DNA of 64,000 bases. Source: Rhizobiaceae bacterium. Lineage in GTDB: Bacteria; Pseudomonadota; Alphaproteobacteria; Rhizobiales; Rhizobiaceae. Position 1 is the stretch's first letter; the number at the start of each line of letters is the position of its first letter. Below are positions 18,713 through 27,378 of this stretch, piece by piece. Where the stretch lies: NCBI GenBank assembly GCA_028281105.1, contig JANQKQ010000026.1, positions 124,001 to 188,000 of the forward strand, read 5' to 3'. Made by a program: the position numbers and the translations under genes. A model generated the notes under the pieces. It was given only the letters and a program-made list of their open reading frames with translations. It searched no databases and was not told the DNA's origin.

Positions 18713-19102
18713 CTATGCCATGACCAGCAGCCACAGGGCGGCGGTAAGAAGCAGCGAGCCCGCCAGCGTCGCCCAGGCAAACAGTGTGGCCGTTTCTTTT
18801 TCAAGGCCGCGGCCGGTATCCCACACCAGATGGCGAATGCCGCCGAGCATGTGGTGGATCAGCGCCCAACTGAAACCGATGAGGATGACGATGCCCGGCC
18901 AGGAGCCCAGTATGCGCGATACGAAAGCAAAGTAGTCCGCCCCGTGCGCGGCCGCGAACAGCCACCAGACCACACCGGCGAAACCGAAATACAGCGCCGC
19001 CCCGGTCAGCCGGTGGACGATCGACATCACCATCGTCGGGATCAGCTTGTAGACGCTCAGATGCGGTGAGACGGGTCGGTTCCGCAATCGGGTGCTGCTC
19101 AT
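18713..19102 (-). CDS. sdhC: Succinate dehydrogenase cytochrome b556 subunit C
   Basis: Haem-b binding anchor of complex II, 129 residues, three transmembrane helices. The N-terminal signature [12 protein letters not shown] and [14 protein letters not shown] are classic; the haem ligand should be His84 in [16 protein letters not shown]. The ATG at 19102 was chosen to give [16 protein letters not shown]; an in-frame ATG 51 bases earlier exists but adds an unrelated tail. First gene of the sdh unit, with a possible promoter at 19181-19210. Confidence 0.95.
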   Translation of the reverse strand: MSSTRLRNRPVSPHLSVYKLIPTMVMSIVHRLTGAALYFGFAGVVWWLFAAAHGADYFAFVSRILGSWPGIVILIGFSWALIHHMLGGIRHLVWDTGRGLEKETATLFAWATLAGSLLLTAALWLLVMA

Positions 19103-19180
19103 CGTCTCGCTTTCAAATCGCCGCTGAAACGGCGGGCTCTGGACAACTGCCACGTCGGCGAATATGCCTCGCCCAGGCTT

Positions 19181-19210
19181 GTTCTAGAGCAATTGCGGGA
19201 GTGAGTTCAA
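19181..19210 (-). promoter_or_regulatory. Possible sdhC promoter
   Basis: On the minus strand TTGAAC (19210-19205), an 18-base spacer and TAGAAC (19186-19181) each match 4 of 6 positions of the vegetative -35 and -10 boxes, 79 bases or more before the sdhC start. It is the best candidate in the 259-base gap between sdhC and the AEC gene, but a match this weak can occur by chance. Confidence 0.35.
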
Positions 19211-19361
19211 GCAATCCAAACCCGGTTTTGTGCCAGGAAATCGCCGATGGGCGGAAACCTAGGCCATTGAATCGATTTAGGGAAAAATCGGGCCGCGCGA
19301 ACGACACCGGCAGCCATTTCTCGAAGCTCGTCGCCGACCATTCCCAGCCGAAGTAAGATGC

Positions 19362-20318
19362 ATGGCCAACGTGGTTGCGATCGTCAATATCGTCCTGCCG
19401 GTTTTTCTGGTCATCGCCGTCGGCTACGCGGCGGCCAGGACCCGGTACCTGCCCGAATCGCTGGCGGACGGGTTGAACGCGGTGAGCATCCGGCTCGCCA
19501 TCCCGATCCTGCTGTTCAATGCCATGCTGCATCTCGATCTGGACGCGGCATTTCATGTCCCTACCCTGTTCGGTTTCTACGCCGGCGCGCTCGGCAGCTT
19601 CATCGTGGCCGCGCTGCTGGCGAGGTGGGGTTGGAAACGCTCTCCGGGCCAGGCTGTGGCGGTCGGGTTCTGCGCGACGTTCTCCAACACGGTGCTGATG
19701 GGCATTCCCATATCCCAGCGCGCCTTCGGTCCGGAGATACTCGATCTCCTGTTCGGGCTGATCGCCCTGCACGCGCCCGTCATCTACGGCGCAGGCATGA
19801 TCACCATGGAGTTCGCCCGACGCGACGGCAAGCCCCTGCCGGCCGTGCTTACCGGCACATTGCGGGCGATCTTGTCCAACACGCTGATGGTCGGCATCAT
19901 CGCCGGCATCGGCGCCAATCTGACCGGACTGCGGCCGCCGGGCCCCATCCAGGAATCGCTTGATCTGATCGCGCGTGCCGCAATCCCGATATCTCTGATC
20001 GGCATCGGCATCGGACTTACCCGCTTCCAGTTGAAATCGGAACTGGCCGAGACCGCGATGGTTTGCGCGCTGGCGCTGGTGGCGCACCCGACCATCGTGT
20101 TGCTCATCACCCACACCTGGCTGGGCCTGCCTGCGGCCAACGTGAAGCTGGCGGTGCTGATCGCCGCCATGCCGCCGGGCGTCAACGTCTACATCTTCGC
20201 GCTGATGTACAACCGGGCCGTCAGTCTGGCGGCGTCGGTGATGATCATCGGCACCGTGATTTCGGTGGTGACCGTCACCGGCTGGCTGTGGCTGCTCGAA
20301 CGGCTCTTTGCCGCGTAG
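19362..20318 (+). CDS. AEC (auxin efflux carrier) family transporter
   Basis: 318-residue membrane protein with about ten hydrophobic helices in two inverted halves, the plan of the AEC family that exports or exchanges small organic acids such as malate or malonate. Typical marks are FLVIAVGYAAARTRYLP in helix 1, AVGFCATFSNTVLMGIP in the first half and AMPPGVNVYIFALMYN in the second; the last resembles the conserved P-x-x-x-N region of AEC carriers. It stands alone, diverging from sdhC. Substrate cannot be assigned. Confidence 0.88.
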   Translation: MANVVAIVNIVLPVFLVIAVGYAAARTRYLPESLADGLNAVSIRLAIPILLFNAMLHLDLDAAFHVPTLFGFYAGALGSFIVAALLARWGWKRSPGQAVAVGFCATFSNTVLMGIPISQRAFGPEILDLLFGLIALHAPVIYGAGMITMEFARRDGKPLPAVLTGTLRAILSNTLMVGIIAGIGANLTGLRPPGPIQESLDLIARAAIPISLIGIGIGLTRFQLKSELAETAMVCALALVAHPTIVLLITHTWLGLPAANVKLAVLIAAMPPGVNVYIFALMYNRAVSLAASVMIIGTVISVVTVTGWLWLLERLFAA

Positions 20319-20342
20319 GCCCACGTTCTATTTGAGTGACAC

Positions 20343-21146
20343 TCAGTCTAGATCGAGCGTGGCGATCACCGGCACGTGGTCAGACGGCTTATCCCAACCT
20401 CTAGCCTCGCGCAGTACCGTGACCGAAGCAAGTTGGTCGGCGACCCGTGGCGACGACCAGACATGATCGAGCCGGCGGCCGCGATCGGACGCCGACCAGT
20501 CGCGCGCGCGATAACTCCACCAGGAATAGACTTTCTGGTCGACCGGGATGTGTCGGCGCACCAGATCGACCCAGCCACCCTCGTCGAACACCCGGGTCAA
20601 TCCTTCGGTTTCAACCGGCGTGTGGGAAACGATCTTCAGAAGCTGCTTGTGCGACCACACATCGTTCTCGTGTGGCGCGATGTTGAGATCGCCGACGAGC
20701 ACCGCATCATCGTCGCCGGAATTGGCGCGCAAGGCTCGCATCTCTTTGACGAATTTCAGCTTGTGATCGAATTTCGGATTGGTCGCCGGATCGGGCTCGT
20801 CACCGCCGGACGGCACGTAGAAATTATGCACGGTGATCGCCATTCCCCCAACGTCCAGGCCGACGCTGACGTGGCGTGAATCGCCCATCTGGCAGTAGTC
20901 GTGGCGGTAGATGTCGCGGATCGGCCGTTTCGAAACCGTGGCCACCCCGTGATAGGCCTTCTGACCATGGACCGCCTGGTGTTCATAGCCGTATTTGGCG
21001 AACGCCTTGGCCGGGAACTGGTCGTTGGTGCATTTGATTTCCTGCAGGCACAAGACGTCCGGATCGTGCTCGGCTATCAGTCTTTCGACGGTCTTGATGC
21101 GCAGGCGGACCGAGTTGATGTTCCAGGTGGCGATTTTGAGCGGCAT
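20343..21146 (-). CDS. xth: Exodeoxyribonuclease III
   Basis: Mg-dependent AP endonuclease and 3' exonuclease of base-excision repair. 267 residues from the ATG at 21146 (MPLKIATWNINSVRLR). Active-site elements are in order: WNINSV (Asn), LQEIKCTNDQFP (metal Glu), YVPSGGDEPDP, GDLNIAPHENDVW (Asp and Asn), and SDHVPVIATLDLD with the final catalytic Asp-His pair at the C-terminus. It converges on the AEC gene with 24 bases between the ends. Confidence 0.95.
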   Translation of the reverse strand: MPLKIATWNINSVRLRIKTVERLIAEHDPDVLCLQEIKCTNDQFPAKAFAKYGYEHQAVHGQKAYHGVATVSKRPIRDIYRHDYCQMGDSRHVSVGLDVGGMAITVHNFYVPSGGDEPDPATNPKFDHKLKFVKEMRALRANSGDDDAVLVGDLNIAPHENDVWSHKQLLKIVSHTPVETEGLTRVFDEGGWVDLVRRHIPVDQKVYSWWSYRARDWSASDRGRRLDHVWSSPRVADQLASVTVLREARGWDKPSDHVPVIATLDLD

Positions 21147-21281
21147 TGTCGGCTTTTCCGGCAGGTAACGAACAACAACAGCCGGCCACGATCGCGGCCG
21201 GCCCAGGCCGCCACACTGGCCCATGGCCCGGCCGATTACAAGGCGATCTCAGGGTAAGTATGGCCACACCGGCCACGGAGC

Positions 21282-21986
21282 TTAACGATCGGCGTCGAGC
21301 TGCCGCTGGCGAATGGCTCGCTCGTCGACGGTGAAGTAGCCGGACGGGATGTCGATGTTCTTCTGGACGTTAAAGATCATCACCGTGGTCTCCTTGCCGC
21401 GCGCATCGCGGATCACCCATTGGCGCAGATCGAAGGTTTCGGGATCGAACATCATCGTGATCACCGCATCGCCGAACACCCGGTCGTCGCCCATCACCAC
21501 CGTGGTCAGATCCTCATCGTTGCGCACCTCGCGGATCGCGTCGGCCTCAACGGATATCTCATCGCCCAGCAGGAAGGCGAGCGGCGTCTTTCTCAGCGGA
21601 TAGAAATCCCAGGTGTCCAGCTTGTGGTTGTTGACCGCGACGGTCTTGCCGTTGGAGATCACCTTGATCGGGTTGGGGTCTTCGTAGTTGAACCGGATCT
21701 TGCCCGGCCGCTGGATGTAGAAGACGCCGCCGGTCTGGCTGCCGTCGGGGCCGAACTGAATGAACTCGCCGGCCAGAGTCGGGTTGGCGGCAAAATAGTC
21801 GCCGATAGCCGCGATGGTCGCCTGTCGGGTTTCAGGCCGGGTTTCGGGACGGGTCTGGGACCGGATGTCGGATTCGATCTGTGGCCGTTCGGTAGGGATC
21901 GGCAGCGTCTCATTTGCGCCGGTCGCTGCCGTGACGCTCGTCACCAGCAGTGCGATTGAACCGAAGAGACGGCAAATCCTGAGCAT
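21282..21986 (-). CDS. lolA: LolA-like outer-membrane lipoprotein carrier
   Basis: Periplasmic chaperone that ferries lipoproteins from LolCDE to the outer membrane. 234 residues from the ATG at 21986, giving a signal peptide MLRICRLFGSIALLV ending near TGA. A short linker contains the repeat RPETRPETR. The LolA fold is suggested by FAANPTLAGEFIQFGPDG, FYIQRPGKIRFNYEDP, the aromatic VNNHKLDTWDFYPL and the C-terminal FNVQKNIDIPSGYFTV. The open frame upstream overlaps the ftsK 3' end and is not coding-like. Downstream of ftsK, a usual alphaproteobacterial arrangement. Confidence 0.88.
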   Translation of the reverse strand: MLRICRLFGSIALLVTSVTAATGANETLPIPTERPQIESDIRSQTRPETRPETRQATIAAIGDYFAANPTLAGEFIQFGPDGSQTGGVFYIQRPGKIRFNYEDPNPIKVISNGKTVAVNNHKLDTWDFYPLRKTPLAFLLGDEISVEADAIREVRNDEDLTTVVMGDDRVFGDAVITMMFDPETFDLRQWVIRDARGKETTVMIFNVQKNIDIPSGYFTVDERAIRQRQLDADR

Positions 21987-22086
21987 ATGGCGTCCATTCC
22001 TGATCGTTCCGCCGACCGATGGCGAATCCATCGCCGGCGCGTTTTCCCGCCGTAGGTGCCGACTGTGGTGATTTGGTGTCGGCCGG

Positions 22087-24624
22087 TCACAGGGTCTCTT
22101 CTTCACCGGGCACCAATATCTCCCGCTTGCCCGCATGGTTGGCGGCGCCGATCACGCCTTCCTGCTCCATGCGCTCGATCAACGTCGCCGCCCGGTTGTA
22201 GCCGATCGACAGCCGGCGCTGAATATAGGAGGTCGAAACCTTGCGGTCGCGCAGCACGATGGCCACCGCCTGGTCGTACAGATCGGCCGATTCCGACAAT
22301 CCATCGCCGCTTCCGCCGCCGCCGACTTCGTCCTCGCCGTCATCCTCGGTGACCGCATCGAGATATTCCGGCACGCCCTGGGTTTTCAGATAGCTCACCA
22401 CCTGCTCGACCTCGCCGTCGCCGACGAACGGACCGTGCACGCGCTGGATGCGCCCGCCGCCGGCCATATACAGCATGTCGCCCATGCCCAGCAGCTGCTC
22501 GGCGCCCTGCTCGCCCAGGATGGTGCGCGAATCGATTTTCGAGGTGACCTGGAACGAGATCCTTGTGGGGAAATTGGCCTTGATCGTGCCCGTGATCACG
22601 TCGACCGAAGGCCGCTGGGTGGCCATGATCACGTGGATGCCGGCGGCTCGCGCCATCTGCGCCAGGCGCTGGATCGCCCCTTCGATGTCCTTGCCGGCCA
22701 CCATCATCAGGTCGGCCATCTCGTCGATGATGACCACGATGAACGGCATCGGCTCGAGATCGAGTTCCTCGGTCTCGAAGATCGCCTCGCCCGTCTCGCG
22801 ATTATAGCCCGTCTGCACCGTGCGCGAGAGCGCCTCGCCCTTGGATGCGGCCTGGCCCAGGCGGGCGTTGTACCCGTCGATATTGCGCACGCCCAGTTTC
22901 GACATCTTGCGGTAGCGCTCTTCCATCTCCCGGACCGTCCACTTGAGCGCGACCACCGCCTTCTTCGGATCGGTCACCACCGGGGTAAGAAGATGCGGGA
23001 TGCCGTCATAGATCGACAGTTCCAGCATCTTGGGATCGATCATGATCAGCTTCACCTGCTCGGGCGTGCGCCGATACAGGATGGACAGGATCATCGTGTT
23101 GATCGCCACCGACTTGCCGGAACCGGTGGTGCCGGCGACCAGCAGATGCGGCATTTTGGCGAGATCGGCGATCACCGGCTCGCCGCCGATGGTCTTGCCG
23201 AGCGTCAGGGCCAGGCCCGCCTTGGATTTGTCGTAGGCTTCGCTCGCCAGGATTTCGCGCAGATACACGGTCTGCCGGCGCTGGTTGGGCAGTTCGATGC
23301 CGATGGCGTTGCGCCCGGGCACAACCGCGACGCGCGCGGCGATCGCACTCATCGATCGAGCGATGTCGTCGGCAAGCCCGATTACCCGCGACGACTTGAT
23401 GCCCGGCGCCGGTTCCAGCTCGTAGAGCGTGACGACCGGACCCGGCCGGATGTTGATGATCTCGCCTTTGACGCCGAAATCCTCAAGCACGCCTTCCAGC
23501 AGCCGCGCGTTCTGCTCCAGGGCGTCCGGGGTCAGTCCGGGGTCATGGATCATTCCTTTCGGCTCGCCCAGCAGGTGGAGCTGCGGCAGCTCGAACCGGT
23601 CTGGCAGCAGCGACCCCTGTGCCTCTCTTGTCTGACGATTGGAGCGGCGAGGCTTGGCCGCCATCGGACGCACCCGACCCGGATCCTCGCACTCAACGGC
23701 CGGCTCGGCCGGAACCGACCAGTCGCCGGCGATCTCGGCCTCTTCGGCCGGGTAGATGTGCTCGCCCCAATCCGGTTCGACGGCAGCCGAATCCAACGCC
23801 ATCGAATCGGCGAAGCCGGGTTCGCGCCGAACCCCGATTGGCAGGCCCTCATCACCAAGCCCGTCATCATCTGCGTTCATCCATTGGCGAATCGCGGCAA
23901 AGGCCTCTGCGAAGCGGCTCGGCCGCGCCGGGTCAGCGGGATCGGGAGTACGCCGACGAAACCGGGAACGCAGCATGAAGAGCCAGTGGGCGGCCGCTCC
24001 CAGCGCCAGAGCCACATGGCCTTCGTCTTCATCGAAATCCTCGGCTTCCGGCTCGCCCGCCTGCCGGATCAGACCCGCGGCGTAGAACATCGAAACCAGG
24101 GCGGCGGCGAAGAACACCAGCGCCAACACCGCCGCGAGCCAGGAGGCTGGAACCGCTCCGGTAAACCGCGCGGGAATGCGCAGCACCATGTCGCCCGCGA
24201 TGCCGCCCAGGCCAGTGGGCAGCGGCCAGGTCTGCGGCACCGCCACGCAGGCGAAGCCTGCGGCGGCCAGCACAAGCGAGACAAACCAGGCGGTAAGTCG
24301 CCTGCGCCATCGGCCGATCGGCTCGCGCAACAGCTTGGTCCAACCCCAGATCGCCACCGGAATGAGCGCGGTGGCCGAGGCCAGCCCGGCGAACTGAATG
24401 GCTAGATCGGCGAACACCGCGCCGGCAAAACCCAACAAGTTGGTGGGCGCCCTGCCATTGGAGTTCGACAGGCTCGGGTCGTCGACCGACCAGGTGGCCA
24501 GTGCGGCGAAGGCAAGGCAGACGAACGCAATCAGCACAAGGCCGACCAGCACCCCGACCTGGCCGCCGGCGCGCGAAGATTGACCATGGCTGCGAGCGCT
24601 GTTTTCCGCTTCTGCGACGCTCAT
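22087..24624 (-). CDS. ftsK: DNA translocase FtsK
   Basis: Septal ATP-driven DNA pump that clears chromosome termini and activates XerCD at dif. 845 residues: an N-terminal membrane domain with about four helices in the first 190 residues, an acidic linker (about 190-330), then the alpha/beta motor. The motor has Walker A GTTGSGKSVAIN near residue 497, Walker B FIVVIIDEMADLMM, and TQRPSVDVITGTIKANFPTRISF. The C-terminal winged-helix gamma domain (VSTSYIQRRLSIGYNRAATLIERME) should read KOPS. A perfect CtrA-type box lies 55-70 bases upstream of the start. Confidence 0.96.
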   Translation of the reverse strand: MSVAEAENSARSHGQSSRAGGQVGVLVGLVLIAFVCLAFAALATWSVDDPSLSNSNGRAPTNLLGFAGAVFADLAIQFAGLASATALIPVAIWGWTKLLREPIGRWRRRLTAWFVSLVLAAAGFACVAVPQTWPLPTGLGGIAGDMVLRIPARFTGAVPASWLAAVLALVFFAAALVSMFYAAGLIRQAGEPEAEDFDEDEGHVALALGAAAHWLFMLRSRFRRRTPDPADPARPSRFAEAFAAIRQWMNADDDGLGDEGLPIGVRREPGFADSMALDSAAVEPDWGEHIYPAEEAEIAGDWSVPAEPAVECEDPGRVRPMAAKPRRSNRQTREAQGSLLPDRFELPQLHLLGEPKGMIHDPGLTPDALEQNARLLEGVLEDFGVKGEIINIRPGPVVTLYELEPAPGIKSSRVIGLADDIARSMSAIAARVAVVPGRNAIGIELPNQRRQTVYLREILASEAYDKSKAGLALTLGKTIGGEPVIADLAKMPHLLVAGTTGSGKSVAINTMILSILYRRTPEQVKLIMIDPKMLELSIYDGIPHLLTPVVTDPKKAVVALKWTVREMEERYRKMSKLGVRNIDGYNARLGQAASKGEALSRTVQTGYNRETGEAIFETEELDLEPMPFIVVIIDEMADLMMVAGKDIEGAIQRLAQMARAAGIHVIMATQRPSVDVITGTIKANFPTRISFQVTSKIDSRTILGEQGAEQLLGMGDMLYMAGGGRIQRVHGPFVGDGEVEQVVSYLKTQGVPEYLDAVTEDDGEDEVGGGGSGDGLSESADLYDQAVAIVLRDRKVSTSYIQRRLSIGYNRAATLIERMEQEGVIGAANHAGKREILVPGEEETL

Positions 24625-24678
24625 CGATTCTCCAGGGCTGCACGTTGCAACGATTGGCTAGAAGCCTATGGCGTGAAG

Positions 24679-24694
24679 GTTAATCGGCCATTAA
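24679..24694 (-). promoter_or_regulatory. CtrA-type box upstream of ftsK
   Basis: TTAA (24680-24683), 7 bases, TTAA (24691-24694), both flanked to make the palindrome GGTTAAT-5-ATTAACC, so either strand reads the CtrA consensus TTAA-N7-TTAAC. It ends 55 bases before the ftsK ATG. A CcrM-type GANTC site (GATTC, 24626-24630) lies between it and the start codon. CtrA is the master cell-cycle regulator of alphaproteobacteria; its action here is inferred from the match. Confidence 0.65.
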
Positions 24695-24757
24695 CCATCG
24701 ACCGGTGGATCACCGCCAAAAACTGCGCTCAACTAGCCGATAGGCGATAGCGCAAAA

Positions 24758-25621
24758 TCAACGCGTGCGTTCGCGGATCAGCCCTTCCTGGGCCACCGAG
24801 GCCACCAGAACACCGTCGCGCGTATAGATCGAGCCGCGGGTGAAACCGCGCGCGCCCGAGCTTGAGGGGCTGTCCTGGGAGTAAAGGTGCCAGTCCTCAA
24901 CGCGGAACGGGCGGTGAAACCACAGAGCGTGATCGAGGCTGGCGACCTGAATGCTCGGATCGAACACGGCGCGACCGTGCGCAAACAGCGAGGTGTCGAG
25001 CAGGGTCATGTCCGAGGCATAGGCGAGCACCGCCTCCTGGATCGCCGGATCGTCCGGCAGTTGCCCGGTCGCCCTGAACCAGATGTTCTGTTCCGGCTTC
25101 AGCTTCTTGCCGGAGATGTAATGGGTCAGATCAACCGGCCGCAGCTCGATCGGGCGTTCGCGCTGCCAGTATTTGCGCACCGCCTCGGGCGCGTGATCGA
25201 TGAACTGTTCGGCAAGCTGTTTCTCGCCCACCAGCTTGTCCGGCTCCGGCACATCGGGCATCGGCAGATAGTGCTCCAACCCCGGCTCCTGCTTGTGGAA
25301 CGAAGCCGACATGGAGAAGATCGCGTGGCCGTGCTGGATCGCCACCACGCGGCGGGTGACGAAGCTGCGGCCATCGCGAATGCGATCGACCTCGTAGATG
25401 ATCGGCACCTTGGGATCGCCCGCGCGCATGAAATAGCCGTGCAGCGAGTGCACCCGCTCGTCGCCGTCGACCGTGCGCTGCGCAGCCACCAGCGCCTGGC
25501 CGATCACCTGGCCGCCAAACACCCGCTGCCAGCCCGACTGGGGGCTGCGACCACGAAACAGGTTGCGCTCCAGGATCTCCAGGTCCAGGATTTGCAGGAG
25601 ATTTTCAACCGCTGTAGACAT
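24758..25621 (-). CDS. tesB: Acyl-CoA thioesterase II
   Basis: Double-hotdog thioesterase hydrolysing medium- and long-chain acyl-CoA. 287 residues, matching E. coli TesB (286). The ATG at 25621 gives MSTAVENLLQILDLE. Conserved features are RVFGGQVIGQALVAA, HSLHGYFMRAGDP, the catalytic Asp region ASDMTLLDTSL and DHALWFHRPFR, and RGSIYTRDGVLVASVAQEG at the end. Diverges from the Ubi-type hydroxylase gene across 119 bases. Confidence 0.95.
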   Translation of the reverse strand: MSTAVENLLQILDLEILERNLFRGRSPQSGWQRVFGGQVIGQALVAAQRTVDGDERVHSLHGYFMRAGDPKVPIIYEVDRIRDGRSFVTRRVVAIQHGHAIFSMSASFHKQEPGLEHYLPMPDVPEPDKLVGEKQLAEQFIDHAPEAVRKYWQRERPIELRPVDLTHYISGKKLKPEQNIWFRATGQLPDDPAIQEAVLAYASDMTLLDTSLFAHGRAVFDPSIQVASLDHALWFHRPFRVEDWHLYSQDSPSSSGARGFTRGSIYTRDGVLVASVAQEGLIRERTR

Positions 25622-25740
25622 GCTTGCACTCGTCCGGTTTCGCATTGGAATGGCCGCCGACCCGGCTGGCACCCCGGCGGTGATATGGGCGGGCGATGGC
25701 GATGTAAAGCGGTCGACGGCTTTTCGCCAACCTCAGGGCG

Positions 25741-26991
25741 ATGAATAGCGATATGAACGAACAAAGCCGACCAATCGATCACGACATCATCGTTGCCGGC
25801 GGCGGCTATGTCGGACTGTCGTTGGCGCTGGCGGTAAAGAAGGCGGCGCCGCATCTGGACATCGCCGTGGTCGACCGGGCGCCGGCAGAAAGCGGAACAG
25901 GCGATTCGCGCGCGTTCGCGATCGCCGCGGCGGCGCGGCGCATGTTGGAGGCGATCGGGGTGTGGGCCGAGATCGAGCCGTCCGCCCAACCGATCACGCA
26001 GATGATCGTCACCGATTCGCGTGTATCCGACGTGGTCCGGCCGGTCTTCCTCACATTCGGCGGAGACCAGGTCGCGGGCGGCGAACCATTCGCGCACATG
26101 GTGCCCAACGCGACCCTGACGGCAAGCCTGCGGTCCGCCGCTGACCGGCACGGCGTTGTGCTGAAATATGCAACTTCGGTCGAAGACTTCGCCTGCGAAA
26201 CCGCGGGCGCCACGGTGCGGCTGTCGAGCGGCGAGGAACAGGCCGTCCGCCTGTTGGTCGCCTGCGACGGCGTCCGCTCGAAACTGCGCCAGATCGCCGG
26301 CATCCGCACGGTCGAGTGGTCGTACGATCAGATGGGCATCGTCGCCACGGTAACCCATGAACGCCCGCATGACGGCGTCGCCCAGGAACATTTCCTGCCG
26401 GGGGGACCATTCGCCATCCTGCCGCTCACCGGCAACCGCTCGTCGCTGGTGTGGACCGAAGGCACACGCACCGCCGAACGGCTGATGGCCATGGAAACCG
26501 CCCGGCTTGGCGACGAACTGGAGCGCCGGTTCGGCCATAAGCTCGGCGATGTAAAGCTTCAGGATACCCCGCGCGCATTTCCCCTGGGTCTGGTATTGGC
26601 CCGCGAGACGGTGCGATCGCGTTTCGCGCTCGCCGGCGATGCGGCGCACGGAATCCACCCGATCGCGGGCCAGGGCCTTAATCTCGGCTTCAAGGACGCC
26701 GCCGCACTGGCCCAGGTGATCGTCGAGGCGGATCGCTACGGCGAGGACATCGGTGCGCTCGACGTGCTGGAGCGCTACCAGATGTGGCGCCGTTTCGACA
26801 CGGTGCAGATGGGCGTGGTCACTGACGTGCTCAACCGCCTGTTCTCCAACGACATCCCGCTGGTGCGCGCCGCGCGAGACTTCGGGCTCGCTGTGGTCGA
26901 TCGTCTGCCCGGACTGAAAAACCGGTTCATCGAGTCGGCAGCCGGCCTGTCGCCCGACATGCCCAATCTGATGCGGGGCGAACCGATCTGA
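25741..26991 (+). CDS. UbiH/UbiF/COQ6-type FAD-dependent ubiquinone hydroxylase
   Basis: Flavin monooxygenase adding hydroxyl groups to the ubiquinone ring; soluble or membrane-peripheral. 416 residues. Domains: N-terminal dinucleotide fold with IIVAGGGYVGLSLALA near residue 16, the middle DG motif VACDGVRSKLRQ, and the FAD ribose motif LAGDAAHGIHPIAGQGLNLG near 300. The ATG at 25741 or the in-frame one four codons later could be the start. Which ring position it hydroxylates cannot be told, since alphaproteobacteria use differing sets (UbiH, UbiF, UbiL, UbiM). Ends before a large palindrome. Confidence 0.9.
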   Translation: MNSDMNEQSRPIDHDIIVAGGGYVGLSLALAVKKAAPHLDIAVVDRAPAESGTGDSRAFAIAAAARRMLEAIGVWAEIEPSAQPITQMIVTDSRVSDVVRPVFLTFGGDQVAGGEPFAHMVPNATLTASLRSAADRHGVVLKYATSVEDFACETAGATVRLSSGEEQAVRLLVACDGVRSKLRQIAGIRTVEWSYDQMGIVATVTHERPHDGVAQEHFLPGGPFAILPLTGNRSSLVWTEGTRTAERLMAMETARLGDELERRFGHKLGDVKLQDTPRAFPLGLVLARETVRSRFALAGDAAHGIHPIAGQGLNLGFKDAAALAQVIVEADRYGEDIGALDVLERYQMWRRFDTVQMGVVTDVLNRLFSNDIPLVRAARDFGLAVVDRLPGLKNRFIESAAGLSPDMPNLMRGEPI

Positions 26992-27017
26992 GAATTTGGT
27001 GTGCTTTTTGCATTAAG

Positions 27018-27103
27018 TCGGCACCAGCCCACTCCCCCTCCCAACCACCCCACGGCAGTATCCTGGTTAGGGGTGGTTGGGAGGGGGAGTGGGCTGGTGC
27101 CGA
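27018..27103. repeat. Perfect 34-bp inverted repeat between convergent genes
   Basis: Arms 27018-27051 and 27070-27103 are exact complements, with an 18-base loop. The right arm carries G tracts (27070-27093) fitting a four-tract G-quadruplex pattern. It stands 26 bases after the Ubi hydroxylase stop and 29 bases beyond the Trm112-like stop, so both transcripts would end in the same hairpin. No T tract follows on either strand, so it is not a textbook intrinsic terminator. Confidence 0.85.
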
Positions 27104-27132
27104 TTTCCGCGTCAGCGGACGACGATTTAAGG

Positions 27133-27324
27133 CTACTCATCCTCGGCCAATTGCCGTGCCTCCGACGGCAGCATGATCGGGATGCCGTCTCGGATCGGAT
27201 AGGCGAGGCCGGCTGACTTGGAGACCAGCTCCGCTTTCTCCCGATCGTAATGCAGCGTGCCGTGGGTAAGCGGGCACACCAGCATCTCCAGGAATTTGCG
27301 GTCGATCTCGCAATCCTTGCTCAT
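27133..27324 (-). CDS. Trm112 family (YcaR-like) small protein
   Basis: 63 residues from the ATG at 27324 (an alternative ATG six codons earlier is in frame). The pattern [16 protein letters not shown]...[16 protein letters not shown] is that of the bacterial YcaR/Trm112 family, small beta-rich proteins whose eukaryotic relatives activate methyltransferases. Of the zinc-ligand cysteines found in some members only the first (CPLT) remains, so metal binding is unlikely. Downstream of the Lon-N protein by 54 bases, same strand. Confidence 0.82.
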   Translation of the reverse strand: MSKDCEIDRKFLEMLVCPLTHGTLHYDREKAELVSKSAGLAYPIRDGIPIMLPSEARQLAEDE

Positions 27325-27378
27325 GACAAGCTCGCTTTCCACCGCCGATAACCGACGGCAGGCGCGGCGCGCCGGTCG

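Noticed and set aside
19113-20324. 403-codon minus-strand frame over the AEC transporter
   Set aside because: Composition dominated by Gln, Asp, His, Gly and Arg; antisense shadow of a clear membrane transporter.
22135-24405. Long open frame (756 codons) on the strand opposite ftsK
   Set aside because: ftsK is unmistakable; the opposite frame is open because of high third-position GC and has no recognisable domain, with His/Arg/Gly-heavy composition typical of shadow translation.
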